In this document: positions 37,312 through 45,436 of the stretch, piece after piece | Numbering within the stretch: position 1 is the first letter of the stretch | How the letters are laid out: each line of letters starts with the position of its first letter | NCBI GenBank assembly: GCA_905181815.1 | Contig: CAJIZA010000001.1 | Span: forward strand, 930,001 to 994,000 | From: an uncultured Planktomarina sp. | GTDB lineage: Bacteria; Pseudomonadota; Alphaproteobacteria; Rhodobacterales; Rhodobacteraceae | Direction: 5' to 3' | Length of the DNA stretch: 64,000 nucleotides | Made by a program: the position numbers and the translations under genes | The notes under the pieces: generated by a model | Told to the model about the DNA's origin: nothing | The model's database searches: none | Seen by the model: the letters and a program-made list of their open reading frames with translations, nothing else

Positions 37312-37385
37312 GGCCCGTTCGTCTATCGGTTAGAACGCCAAGTTTTCAACCTAAAAGAGGGGTTCGATTCCCCTACGGGATGCCA
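37312..37385 (+). pseudogene. Degenerate second tRNA-Glu copy
   Basis: This stretch aligns with the intact tRNA-Glu over its whole length, including the TTC anticodon, TTCGATT loop and encoded CCA, but several stems are damaged. The acceptor has a G-A mismatch at the second pair, the D-stem has a C-A mismatch, and the anticodon stem (CCAAG with CCTAA) keeps only two of five pairs. One base is lost after the anticodon arm. The T-stem is intact with a different sequence (GGGG with CCCC). It is probably a decayed duplicate or an integration-site remnant; a functional diverged copy is less likely. Confidence 0.7.
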
Positions 37386-37554
37386 TTAGCTTTCTAGACA
37401 TTGCGAACCAAATAAAAAGCGCAAGCTTGTGCGGGGTAATGTCGCTCGAAAAATCCACCACAACCGTGCCATGGCCAGAGAAATTCCAAACGATACGCCT
37501 TGGCATTTCATCCCTTCACTGGGCAAATTGCACATGCAAAAATTCCTAAAGGGC

Positions 37555-37584
37555 AAAAAAGGCCCGCCAATCTCTTGGCGGGCC
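37555..37584 (-). terminator. Terminator of the hps-com operon
   Basis: On the minus strand GGCCCGCCAA and TTGGCGGGCC form a perfect 10-base stem with a GAGA loop, followed by TTTTTT. It lies 25 bases past the comE stop, ending the hpsNOP-comDE transcript. The 37386-37554 stretch between the tRNA copy and this hairpin holds no gene. Confidence 0.9.
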
Positions 37585-37608
37585 TCAAACCTACTTGAAG
37601 TGCATCAC

Positions 37609-38172
37609 TTAAGCGTTGCGGCGTGTAACCTCGGTCATGAAACGGTCTCGGATGACAACCGGATCTTTCGCAATAACCGGTACTTTGATATTGCCGCTCT
37701 CACATTTGGACACGATCACAGTCATTTTCTTCGACTCAATCGCCGCTTTGAGCACCCCGCCAGTTTCTTCGGCTTGACATTCGATCACCGTCTCACAGCC
37801 ACAGGCCTTCGCCACAGCAGCAAGAGAGGTTTTCCCGCCCGCATAGGTGGGTTGATCACCCGTGGAGCCATAGCTGCCATTGTCGATGATCAAAAGAATA
37901 AAGTTGTCTGCCACGTTATTTGCAATCGTAGGCAATGTGCCGAAGTTGGTCAGAACTGAACCGTCGCCGTCAATGGAGATCACGGTTTTATCTTGGGCCA
38001 GCGCAACTCCAAGACCGATGGATGATGACAGGCCCATGGTGCCAAGCATATAGAAGTTGCTGGCTTGGTCGTCGATCATATGCAGCTCTTGGCTGGGCAG
38101 ACCGATGTTACAAACAACCAATTGGTCGCGCAGAATTGGAGCGATGTCGCGGATGATTTCAGAACGGATCAT
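37609..38172 (-). CDS. comE: Sulfopyruvate decarboxylase, beta subunit
   Basis: With ComD this ThDP enzyme decarboxylates 3-sulfopyruvate to sulfoacetaldehyde. The 187-residue product carries the ThDP-binding motif GDGSVLTNFGTLPTIANN followed by ILLIIDNGSYGSTGDQPTY, and MLGTMGLSSSIGLGVALAQD. ATG 38172 overlaps the end of comD, which stops at 38174, almost end to start. GGGGAGG lies about 8 bases upstream, so this start is preferred over the longer frame to 38199. A strong terminator follows. Confidence 0.88.
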   Translation of the reverse strand: MIRSEIIRDIAPILRDQLVVCNIGLPSQELHMIDDQASNFYMLGTMGLSSSIGLGVALAQDKTVISIDGDGSVLTNFGTLPTIANNVADNFILLIIDNGSYGSTGDQPTYAGGKTSLAAVAKACGCETVIECQAEETGGVLKAAIESKKMTVIVSKCESGNIKVPVIAKDPVVIRDRFMTEVTRRNA

Positions 38173-38173
38173 A

Positions 38174-38671
38174 TTAGTAACCTCCCCAGAAAGTTGCATC
38201 AGTCAAAATTGCTACCGGTTTGTTGCACATGAAGGTGTATTTCAAAATCGCATCCAACTCGTCCTCATCGCCCAACTTATGGAAATGATAGGTTGGGATG
38301 TTCAATTGGTTGAGCAGAGCTTTGGTATGCACCGCCATTTCCACCTGACAGGCCACAGGCTCTTTCAATTCACCCCGATAAGAGATGAGCATCGGCAGGG
38401 GCATGCGGTAAAATTGGGTCAGTGTCACTAATGTGTTCACTGTTACACCAATGGCCGTATTTTGCATGATAATGGCTGGACGTTTGCCCCCCATGAAAGC
38501 ACCTGCACATAGGCCCATGCCCTCATCTTCTTTATTCGAGGGAATGTGATAGATGCTGGGTTCTTTTTCAACCGCATCAATCACACCACCAAGCTGCTTG
38601 CACGGTACGGTTGTGACAAATTCGATGCCATTTGCAACGAAATCAGCCACTATTTTCTCACTAACGGACAT
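38174..38671 (-). CDS. comD: Sulfopyruvate decarboxylase, alpha subunit
   Basis: The 165-residue alpha subunit supplies the pyrimidine-binding half of the ThDP active site. It has FVTTVPCKQLGGVIDAV, HIPSNKEDEGMGLCAGAFMG, in which the conserved Glu activates ThDP, and NTAIGVTVNTLVTLTQFYRM. AAAGGAG lies about 6 bases before the ATG. It follows hpsP by ten bases in the sulfonate operon. In bacteria, ComDE homologues feed sulfoacetaldehyde to Xsc, which is not in this window. Confidence 0.88.
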   Translation of the reverse strand: MSVSEKIVADFVANGIEFVTTVPCKQLGGVIDAVEKEPSIYHIPSNKEDEGMGLCAGAFMGGKRPAIIMQNTAIGVTVNTLVTLTQFYRMPLPMLISYRGELKEPVACQVEMAVHTKALLNQLNIPTYHFHKLGDEDELDAILKYTFMCNKPVAILTDATFWGGY

Positions 38672-38681
38672 GATGCTCCTT

Positions 38682-39677
38682 TCAGGGGATTAGAATAATT
38701 TTGGGCGCAGGGGTGTTGCCACCGCGGATATCATCAAAGGCGCTTTGCCCCTCTGACAAATGTCGGATTTCGACCCAATCCAAAGGTCCCATTTTACCAG
38801 CAAAAATTGCCTCGCCGGTCTCCTGGAAGTCCCTAGGGGTATAGGTATAGCAGCCGATCAGAGTGATCTCATGCAGGGTCATACGGCGCACATCGACGCC
38901 TCCTTCACCCGAGCCCAAGCCGATATGCGAGATCACCCCACCCGGCTTGGCCAATTCACAGGCCGCCGCCCGGGTGGCCGCATAGCCAACGCCGTCAATC
39001 ACCAAATCGGCACTGCCATCTTTTGGTGCATCGGCGTCCTTGCCATCGCTGGCTTTAAAACCGTCCATGCCCTTCAGTGTGGCCAGACGCAGCGGGTTGA
39101 CCTCAATCAAAGTGATGTCTTGGGCGCCCATCGCCCGCAGGCAGAGCGCCGCGCCAAGCCCGATGGCACCGCCACCGAGGACCACGCAGGCTAGGTTCTC
39201 CACCGGATCATCTTGCAAGCGCAGGCCAAGGCGTGCGGCATGCCAGCTACAGGCCAAAGGTTCTGTCAAAGCCGCGGATTGCAGAAGCTCCGCCCGTGGC
39301 ACCACCAATAGATTTTCGCTCGGAATGGCCACCATTTCAGCAAACGCACCAGGACGTGGCGGCATGGAAATAATTTGGCGCCCCAGACAAATATTTGGCT
39401 TTCCCGATCGGCAGGCATGGCATGTGCCACAGCCATTCAGCGGATTGATGGTGACCAACGTGCCATGGCGCGGCCCGCCAACAATCGTCCCCGAGGCTTC
39501 ATGTCCCAAAATAATCGGCGTAGGTCGGCGCGCATCATGGCCCAAAAATGCATGCATATCCGATCCGCAAATGCCTGAATATTGGATGCGAACCATCTCT
39601 TCGCCGGCTTTGGCGATTGGGTCTGCCTGCTCCATATAGGTTAGCGTCTCTACGCCCGTGTTCACTAATGCCTTCAT
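38682..39677 (-). CDS. hpsP: Zinc-dependent alcohol dehydrogenase, probable DHPS 2-dehydrogenase HpsP
   Basis: Medium-chain zinc alcohol dehydrogenase of 331 residues. Catalytic-zinc residues lie in YSGICGSDMHAFLGHD and LGHEASG, structural-zinc cysteines in GCGTCHACRSGKPNIC, and the Rossmann motif is VVLGGGAIGLGAALCL. ATG 39677 overlaps the hpsO stop (ATGA), so it is preferred over a frame to 39743. In known 2,3-dihydroxypropane-1-sulfonate (DHPS) clusters, HpsO and HpsP interconvert DHPS enantiomers so that HpsN can use both. The assignment rests mainly on this context. Confidence 0.78.
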   Translation of the reverse strand: MKALVNTGVETLTYMEQADPIAKAGEEMVRIQYSGICGSDMHAFLGHDARRPTPIILGHEASGTIVGGPRHGTLVTINPLNGCGTCHACRSGKPNICLGRQIISMPPRPGAFAEMVAIPSENLLVVPRAELLQSAALTEPLACSWHAARLGLRLQDDPVENLACVVLGGGAIGLGAALCLRAMGAQDITLIEVNPLRLATLKGMDGFKASDGKDADAPKDGSADLVIDGVGYAATRAAACELAKPGGVISHIGLGSGEGGVDVRRMTLHEITLIGCYTYTPRDFQETGEAIFAGKMGPLDWVEIRHLSEGQSAFDDIRGGNTPAPKIILIP

Positions 39678-40432
39678 TTTGCCGTATACCCTCCATCTAC
39701 AAAGAGAACCTGCCCTGTCACGTAGTCTGAGGCGGCAGAACAAAGAAACATCATAGGCCCATCCATATCACGAACCTGACCATTACGCCCGATGCAGGTT
39801 TGTCCAGCATTGCGGGCCGCAAGATCCGGGTCTGCGAAAACTGGCGCCGTCAATTCTGTATGAAAGAAACCCGGCGCGAGGGCATTGGCCGTGATGCCAC
39901 TCGCGGACCACGTTTCAGCCATCGCACGAGTCATCTGCTCAACGGCCCCTTTGGAAGCCCCATAGCTGATACCATTGGCAAAAGCCCGGCGCGATTGCAG
40001 GGAGGCAAAGTTGATGATCCGCCCCCAACCCTTCTCCCGCATCCCTGGCACCATATATTTGGCCACAAAGAATGGCGCGGCAACATTTAGGTTTTGGGTC
40101 ACATCCCAATCGGCATCCGTCATCTCATCAGCTGGCCGGCGGGTGTTGATCCCCGCGGCACTAATCAAAATATCCGGTGCACCGAAGGGTTTGGCGGCTT
40201 GTGCCGCCACATCGGCCAGACAAGAGCGATCTGACAGATCCGCAGCCAGAATGGCAGTTTCGCCCGGGGTCTGTTCAGACCAAGCCGCAAGAGCATCCGC
40301 GCGGCGGGCAATCGCAACCACCTGTGCCCCATGAGCTGCAAGCAGGCTGGCCGCCCCCTGCCCCAAACCGCTGGACGCACCGGTCACAACGGCAATCTTA
40401 CCCTCAACGCTGAACAGTGACGCAGACCTCAT
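39674..40432 (-). CDS. hpsO: Short-chain dehydrogenase, probable DHPS 2-dehydrogenase HpsO
   Basis: A 252-residue classical SDR. The cofactor motif is VTGASSGLGQGAASLLAAHG, the ISAAGINTR segment corresponds to NNAG, and the catalytic Tyr-Lys lies in NGISYGASKGAVEQM with Ser upstream in NFASLQSRRAF. The C-terminus is typical (FLCSAASDYVTGQVLFVDGG). It lies three bases after hpsN and overlaps hpsP. The role in DHPS epimerisation through sulfo-dihydroxyacetone is inferred from the hpsN-hpsO-hpsP order. Confidence 0.78.
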   Translation of the reverse strand: MRSASLFSVEGKIAVVTGASSGLGQGAASLLAAHGAQVVAIARRADALAAWSEQTPGETAILAADLSDRSCLADVAAQAAKPFGAPDILISAAGINTRRPADEMTDADWDVTQNLNVAAPFFVAKYMVPGMREKGWGRIINFASLQSRRAFANGISYGASKGAVEQMTRAMAETWSASGITANALAPGFFHTELTAPVFADPDLAARNAGQTCIGRNGQVRDMDGPMMFLCSAASDYVTGQVLFVDGGYTAK

Positions 40433-40435
40433 CGG

Positions 40436-41743
40436 TTAGCCCTGCGCTGACAGATCAAAGTTTTCACCCGGATAATATTTCGCCAAACGAATATCCGCGG
40501 TGCGCGCATGGCCCTCCATGCCCTCAAGCCGAGAAATGCGTGCAGTGGCAATCGCCACGTCTTTGGCTCCATCACGGGTGGCGCGCTGCCAAGTGACCAG
40601 TTTCATGTATTTATGTACGGACAGGCCACCAGTGTATTTGGCCGAACGCGAGGTGGGTAAGCAATGGTTCGTACCAGAGGCCTTATCGCCGTAGGCAACA
40701 GTGGTTTCCTCACCAAGGAACAAAGAGCCATAGCAGCTCAAACGATCAAGCCACCAATCCAAATCATCGGCCTGAACGGTTAAATGCTCGGGCGCATATT
40801 CATCGGAGGTGGCAGCCATTTCTTCACGATCTTTACACAGAATAACTTCCGCATAATCCCGCCAGGCCGCTTCCGCATTGATCCGATTAAGCTCAGGCAA
40901 ATCCGCAATCAGGCCGGGGACAATTTCCAGGACTTTTTGCGCCAAAGGCTCATTATCCGTCACCAGCCACACGGGTGAATTATACCCATGTTCCGCCTGT
41001 CCAACCAAATCGGCGGCAACAATCTCGGCATCCGCGGTGCGATCGGCAATCACCAAGCTATCGGTTGGACCAGCAATCATATCAATACCAACACGGCCAA
41101 ACAAAATGCGCTTGGCCTCGGCCACAAATTGGTTGCCCGGCCCGACAATGATGTCCGCCTCAGGCAGGCCAAACAGTCCGAAGGTCATCGAGGCCACGCC
41201 TTGAACCCCGCCCATGGCCAAAATCTTATCAGCGCCGCAGTGGTGGGCCGCATAGATAATCGCTGGCGCGATGCCTGCGTCTTTGGCGGGAGGCGAACAG
41301 GCCGTGATATGCTGGCAACCAGCAACTTTAGCTGTGGTCACAGTCATAATCGCACTGGCGATATGGCTGTAACGCCCGCCAGGGATGTAGCAGCCAGCCG
41401 CATTGCAAGGGATGCTCTTTTGCCCTGCAATCAAGCCCGGCACGATTTCCGTCTCAAAATCTGTGACAGTACCGCGCTGCGCCTCGGCAAAGCGTTTCAC
41501 ATTGGCATGAGCAAATTGAATGTCTTGTTTCAGCTTTTCTGGCACCAAATCACAAGCCACTTGGATTTCTGCCTCAGTTAAAATCAAATTTCCATCATAG
41601 CCATCAAACTTCGCCGCATATTCAAGCGCGGCAGAGTCCCCCCCCGTTTCGATATCATTGAGAATCCCCATGACCGTTGCGCGCACATCATCGCTGCCAG
41701 TCGAAGCGGTTTTTGTAGATTTCTTAAGATAGACCCGAGCCAT
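40436..41743 (-). CDS. hpsN: Sulfopropanediol 3-dehydrogenase HpsN (histidinol dehydrogenase-like)
   Basis: HpsN oxidises (R)-DHPS in two steps to (R)-sulfolactate. It belongs to the histidinol dehydrogenase fold: CYIPGGRYSHIASAIMTVTT, FGLPEADIIVGPGNQFVAEA, RVGIDMIAGPTDSLVIADRT, AEHGYNSPVWLVT and SGTNHCLPTSRSAKYTGGLS, all with intact zinc-ligand positions. Absence of other his genes and the SDR, ADH and comDE neighbours favour HpsN over HisD. ATG 41743 has AAGGA 8 bases upstream. An alternative ATG is at 41752. It is first in the operon, behind the double LacI-type operator. Confidence 0.88.
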   Translation of the reverse strand: MARVYLKKSTKTASTGSDDVRATVMGILNDIETGGDSAALEYAAKFDGYDGNLILTEAEIQVACDLVPEKLKQDIQFAHANVKRFAEAQRGTVTDFETEIVPGLIAGQKSIPCNAAGCYIPGGRYSHIASAIMTVTTAKVAGCQHITACSPPAKDAGIAPAIIYAAHHCGADKILAMGGVQGVASMTFGLFGLPEADIIVGPGNQFVAEAKRILFGRVGIDMIAGPTDSLVIADRTADAEIVAADLVGQAEHGYNSPVWLVTDNEPLAQKVLEIVPGLIADLPELNRINAEAAWRDYAEVILCKDREEMAATSDEYAPEHLTVQADDLDWWLDRLSCYGSLFLGEETTVAYGDKASGTNHCLPTSRSAKYTGGLSVHKYMKLVTWQRATRDGAKDVAIATARISRLEGMEGHARTADIRLAKYYPGENFDLSAQG

Positions 41744-41784
41744 TGCAAACATCCTTGAAAGCTATTTGTGTTTTCGACTCATTG

Positions 41785-41820
41785 TGTAAGCGCTTGCATT
41801 GCGGTATGCAAGCGCTTACA
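41785..41820. promoter_or_regulatory. Tandem LacI-family operators forming a large perfect inverted repeat
   Basis: TGTAAGCGCTTGCAT (41785-41799) and ATGCAAGCGCTTACA (41806-41820) are perfect reverse complements separated by TGCGGT. Each arm itself contains a near-palindromic operator, TGTAAGCGCTTGCA and TGCAAGCGCTTACA, with the central AAGCGCTT that LacI/PurR-type proteins prefer. Their centres are 22 bases apart, about two helical turns. The site lies between hpsN and the divergent lacI-type gene, so it can control both. Confidence 0.85.
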
Positions 41821-41850
41821 TTGATCTAAAGCAATGAATGGGAAATTATC

Positions 41851-42864
41851 ATGCGCGACAGCAATCGTCCAAGCCTCGAAGACGTGGCCGGATTGGCAGG
41901 CGTGTCCACAGCTTCCATTTCACGTTGCATTAATTCGCCCCAAAAAGTAGCGGAACCCACGCGACAGCGCATTCAAAATGCCATTGAGACACTCGGCTAT
42001 GTGCCCCATTTCGGTGGCCGAGCTTTGGCACGCAATCGCACCAATACCATTGGCGCTATCATCCCGACGATGGACAACGCTATGTTCGCCAGCGGCCTGC
42101 AAGCCTTTCAAGAGGCACTCAGCGCCGCGGGGGTGACCCTGCTGGTTGGCAGCTCAAACTATGACCCTGAACAAGAATTCGAAGCCATTCGCTCTTTGCT
42201 GTCACAGGGCGCTGATGGATTATTGCTGATTGGGGCGGCACGGCCCGAGAAAACCCAGGCTTTTTTAACACAACACGCCGTACCGCATGTCTTGGCATGG
42301 TGCTGCCCAAAAACAGGCCACTCGCCAAGCGTCGGCTTTGACAATCAAAAATCAGGCTATGATATCACTGCGCATGTTTTGGCCCATGGGCATCGGAAAC
42401 TGGCGGTTATTTGCGGTCTGAGAGAGGCCAATGACCGCGCCGCCGCCCGCGTCGTAGGCATCAAACAAGCAATTGCGACCCAAAGCGATGCGCAATTGTT
42501 GGGGCTTGAAGAATGTAAATATAGTTTTGAGGAGGCCAGCGCTGCTTTCGCGCAGCTGCTGTCCAGACCAGAAAAACCCTCAGCAGTGATTTGCGGCAGT
42601 GATGTTCTAGCAGTGGGTGCCATGCTGCAAGCTCGCGAGATGGGACTGCGCGTGCCAGAAGATATTTCAATCACCGGATTTGACGATATTTCCCTGGCGC
42701 GCGTCACCACGCCCAGCCTGACAACCGTGCGCGTGCCACAGCACTCTATGGGCCGCAAGGCAGCAGAGGTCTTACTGGCCTTGCTCAATCAAGAGCCCGG
42801 GCAAAACCTGCGGCACGAGCTGATGACAACCATCGTCGACCGAGGCACCCTTACGCGGATCTAG
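41851..42864 (+). CDS. LacI family transcriptional regulator of the hps-com operon
   Basis: A 337-residue LacI/GalR protein. The N-terminal helix-turn-helix is SLEDVAGLAGVSTASISRCI, and the hinge helix contains ALARNRTNTIGAIIP. The periplasmic-binding-like sensor domain includes GYDITAHVLAHGHRKLAVIC and SAVICGSDVLAVGAMLQARE, ending with ITGFDDISLARVTTPSLTTV. It is divergent from hpsN, and a double LacI operator lies in the 107-base gap. It therefore most likely represses the sulfonate operon and itself, with DHPS or an intermediate as inducer. Its end overlaps the convergent IclR gene by 14 bases. Confidence 0.9.
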   Translation: MRDSNRPSLEDVAGLAGVSTASISRCINSPQKVAEPTRQRIQNAIETLGYVPHFGGRALARNRTNTIGAIIPTMDNAMFASGLQAFQEALSAAGVTLLVGSSNYDPEQEFEAIRSLLSQGADGLLLIGAARPEKTQAFLTQHAVPHVLAWCCPKTGHSPSVGFDNQKSGYDITAHVLAHGHRKLAVICGLREANDRAAARVVGIKQAIATQSDAQLLGLEECKYSFEEASAAFAQLLSRPEKPSAVICGSDVLAVGAMLQAREMGLRVPEDISITGFDDISLARVTTPSLTTVRVPQHSMGRKAAEVLLALLNQEPGQNLRHELMTTIVDRGTLTRI

Positions 42865-43657
42865 GGCGTGTCGATGTTACCTGGGCGACCGAGCCTGTTG
42901 ATTGTTCAAACAAGACGTCACGCATCAATCGCGCGCCATCAATGAGAACCTGCCGCTTTGACCAGGCGTCTTCATAGGTCAATCTCTGAACCGGGCCATG
43001 AAAGGCCAAAGAGGCCACATAACGCCTGCGTTCATCCAGAATCGGCACTGCCATCGCTACCATACCAATGAACCATTCCTCGCGGTCAAAGGCATAGCCA
43101 TTTTTCGCCACCTGCTTGAGCTCGGCCAAAAGCGCGTCTTCTGTGCAAAGTGTATTGGACGTGAAATCCTTGAGCTGCAAACTGCGCACCATCGCTTGGC
43201 GGGCCTTGGGTGCCAGGCTGGCCAGAAAGGTTTTACCGCTGGCCGTGCAGTGAAACGGCACATGGGTGCCCACAGGCAATTGCACCCGAAAGGGCCAGTC
43301 GGTTTCGACCCGGTCCACATAGATCATCCCTTCGCTATCGGGGACCACGAAGTTGACCGTCTCACCAACTTCATCCGCCACACGCTGCATAACCTGGTGA
43401 CGCGCGATGTGATGGCGTGAGGCATGCAGAAGACCTGACGCCATAAGCCGCGAGCGCCGCGTCGGGCGCAGTTTTTTGCCGTCTTCTTCGCGGGCCAAAA
43501 AACCCTCTTGCTCCAGCTTGGCGCAGAGGCGGTGAATGGTTTGCTTAGGCAGGCCTATAGATTGGTTGATTTCAGTGGGCGATAGCGCACGATCCGACGT
43601 CCCCAAAACCTCGAGGATCAGCAATGTACGTAAATTCGTCGGAATGCGATCTACCAT
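42851..43657 (-). CDS. IclR family transcriptional regulator
   Basis: A 268-residue IclR protein. The winged helix lies at the N-terminus (LSPTEINQSIGLPKQTIHRL, CAKLEQEGFLAREEDGKK). The GAF-like effector domain includes GMIYVDRVETDWPFRVQLPV, HCTASGKTFLASLAPKARQ and FDREEWFIGMVAMAVPILDE. It is divergent from the GMC oxidoreductase, with a palindromic A/T-rich sequence in the 144-base gap, so that gene and perhaps the following ones are its likely targets. Confidence 0.9.
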   Translation of the reverse strand: MVDRIPTNLRTLLILEVLGTSDRALSPTEINQSIGLPKQTIHRLCAKLEQEGFLAREEDGKKLRPTRRSRLMASGLLHASRHHIARHQVMQRVADEVGETVNFVVPDSEGMIYVDRVETDWPFRVQLPVGTHVPFHCTASGKTFLASLAPKARQAMVRSLQLKDFTSNTLCTEDALLAELKQVAKNGYAFDREEWFIGMVAMAVPILDERRRYVASLAFHGPVQRLTYEDAWSKRQVLIDGARLMRDVLFEQSTGSVAQVTSTRPRSA

Positions 43658-43753
43658 AGTTCTCCCGCTTCAATCTCTCGACCCAAATTTTGCGCTTCAC
43701 TCATGCAAAATTATATTGCCGAATCTCATCTTTCCTGCATACTAACATAAATG

Positions 43754-43787
43754 TTATAAAAACGAGAAAAAAAGTCTCATTTTATAA
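43754..43787. promoter_or_regulatory. Candidate IclR operator upstream of the GMC oxidoreductase
   Basis: TTATAAAAACGAGA (43754-43767) and TCTCATTTTATAA (43775-43787) form a near-perfect inverted repeat with a 7-base spacer. It lies in the divergent IclR-GMC gap, ending 14 bases before the TTG start. IclR proteins bind such A/T-rich palindromes. On the RNA it could also form a hairpin next to the ribosome-binding site. Confidence 0.5.
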
Positions 43788-43801
43788 TTATTGGAGCGAA
43801 A

Positions 43802-45403
43802 TTGGAATTTGACTTTGTAATAATTGGAGCGGGATCAGCCGGCTGTGCATTGGCAAATCGGCTGTCGGCAGATCCAAAATGCTCTGTGGCTTTGCTGGAA
43901 GCCGGTGGGCGTGACATCAATCCGTGGATCCATATCCCAGTTGGTTATTTCAAAACGATGGACAACCCCAAAACCGATTGGCGCTATCGCACGGAAAGTG
44001 ATCCGGGCCTGAATGGCCGGGATATCCCCTGGCCGCGAGGCCGAGTTTTAGGGGGCTCCAGCTCGATCAACGGCCTGCTTTATGTTCGCGGGCAAGCCGA
44101 AGATTTCAATCATTGGCGGCAGCTGGGCAATGCCGGCTGGGCTTGGGAGGATGTTCTCCCCTATTTTAAACGTGCTGAGACTTGGAAGGGTGATGGCACA
44201 AGCAATCCAGAGCGCGGCAAGGACGGTCCGCTGTCCGTCTCCCCCACCCGTTTGAAGCGCGAAATCGTGGACAAATGGCTCGATGCGGCCGTCGCCGCAG
44301 GATATAAGCGCAATCCCGATTACAATGGTTCTGATCAAGAAGGGGTGGGGTATTTCCAACTGACGCTCGACAAAGGGCGGCGCTGCTCCAGCGCGGTGGC
44401 CTACCTGAAGCCCGCGCGCACTCGCAAAAACCTCACCATCATCACCCATGCACAAGCTGAGAAATTGCTGATTGAAGAGGGCGAGGCCAAGGGCGTTGTT
44501 GCCAATATCAAAGGCCAAAGTCAAACCATCCGCGCCCGTCGAGAAGTGATCTTGAGCGCAGGCGCCATTGGCTCACCGCAAATTCTCATGCTCTCAGGCA
44601 TTGGCGCCGCACAGGAATTGAAGGCAAAGGGCATCGAGCCAATTTGCGATCTGCCTGGGGTTGGAAAAAATCTGCAAGACCATTTGCAAGCGCGGCCAGT
44701 TTTCAAGACGAACCTTTCAACCATCAACATTGAAACCAACAGCATTTTCAAACAAGGCATGATCGCCCTGCAATATGCTGTAAGCCAAACCGGGCCGATG
44801 ACTATGGCCGCCAGTCTTGGTACCGGATTTTTAAAAACAGATCCGATGCTGGCCACACCAGATATTCAGTTTCACATCCAACCGTTCAGCGCGTCTGCGC
44901 CTGCTGATGGGCCACATAAGTTTTCAGCCTTCACCGCCTCCGTGCTGCAAATGCGCCCAGAGAGCACTGGTCATCTTGAGCTAAAATCAGCTGATTGGCG
45001 GGATCACCCCGCGATTCACCCCAATTACTTGGCGACAAAACTCGATCAAGACACCATCGTGAAGGGCATCCAAATTGCTCGCCGCATTGCGCAGTTTGAG
45101 CCTTTGAAATCGCATATTACTGAAGAGTTCACCCCCGGGGCAAAGGTCAGCATGGACGATTATGACGCGACGCTGAATTGGGCCCGCGACAATAGCGTGA
45201 CTATCTATCACCCAACTGGCACCTGCAAAATGGGTCAAGACGATCTGGCCGTTGTCGATGCACGTTTGAAAGTTCGTGGCATCCAAGGTTTGCGCGTAGC
45301 TGATTGCTCCATCATGCCCACGATCACCTCCGGAAACACCAATGCGCCAGCCATAATGATCGGCGAAAAATTGTCTGACATGATTTTGGAGGATGCGCAT
45401 TGA
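43802..45403 (+). CDS. GMC family FAD oxidoreductase (choline dehydrogenase-like)
   Basis: A 533-residue glucose-methanol-choline oxidoreductase. The FAD motif FVIIGAGSAGCALANRLSAD is at the N-terminus. GMC signature 1 is GRVLGGSSSINGLLYVRGQ, signature 2 is LSAGAIGSPQILMLSGIG, and the C-terminal catalytic histidine region is YHPTGTCKMGQDDLAVVDAR. The start is TTG 43802, supported by TTGGAG 7 bases upstream. The substrate is some alcohol; choline is only one possibility, since many marine GMC proteins act on other alcohols. Downstream are terC and the TRAP genes on the same strand. Confidence 0.87.
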   Translation: MEFDFVIIGAGSAGCALANRLSADPKCSVALLEAGGRDINPWIHIPVGYFKTMDNPKTDWRYRTESDPGLNGRDIPWPRGRVLGGSSSINGLLYVRGQAEDFNHWRQLGNAGWAWEDVLPYFKRAETWKGDGTSNPERGKDGPLSVSPTRLKREIVDKWLDAAVAAGYKRNPDYNGSDQEGVGYFQLTLDKGRRCSSAVAYLKPARTRKNLTIITHAQAEKLLIEEGEAKGVVANIKGQSQTIRARREVILSAGAIGSPQILMLSGIGAAQELKAKGIEPICDLPGVGKNLQDHLQARPVFKTNLSTINIETNSIFKQGMIALQYAVSQTGPMTMAASLGTGFLKTDPMLATPDIQFHIQPFSASAPADGPHKFSAFTASVLQMRPESTGHLELKSADWRDHPAIHPNYLATKLDQDTIVKGIQIARRIAQFEPLKSHITEEFTPGAKVSMDDYDATLNWARDNSVTIYHPTGTCKMGQDDLAVVDARLKVRGIQGLRVADCSIMPTITSGNTNAPAIMIGEKLSDMILEDAH

Positions 45404-45436
45404 CCACTTCACAATATACTTCGAAGGAAAATCACC

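Noticed and set aside
40436-41743. Histidinol dehydrogenase of histidine synthesis
   Set aside because: No other his genes are nearby, and the SDR, alcohol dehydrogenase, sulfopyruvate decarboxylase and LacI context fits HpsN.
45404-45436. Manganese (yybP-ykoY) riboswitch before the TerC gene
   Set aside because: The gap to the preceding gene is only 33 bases, too short for the element.
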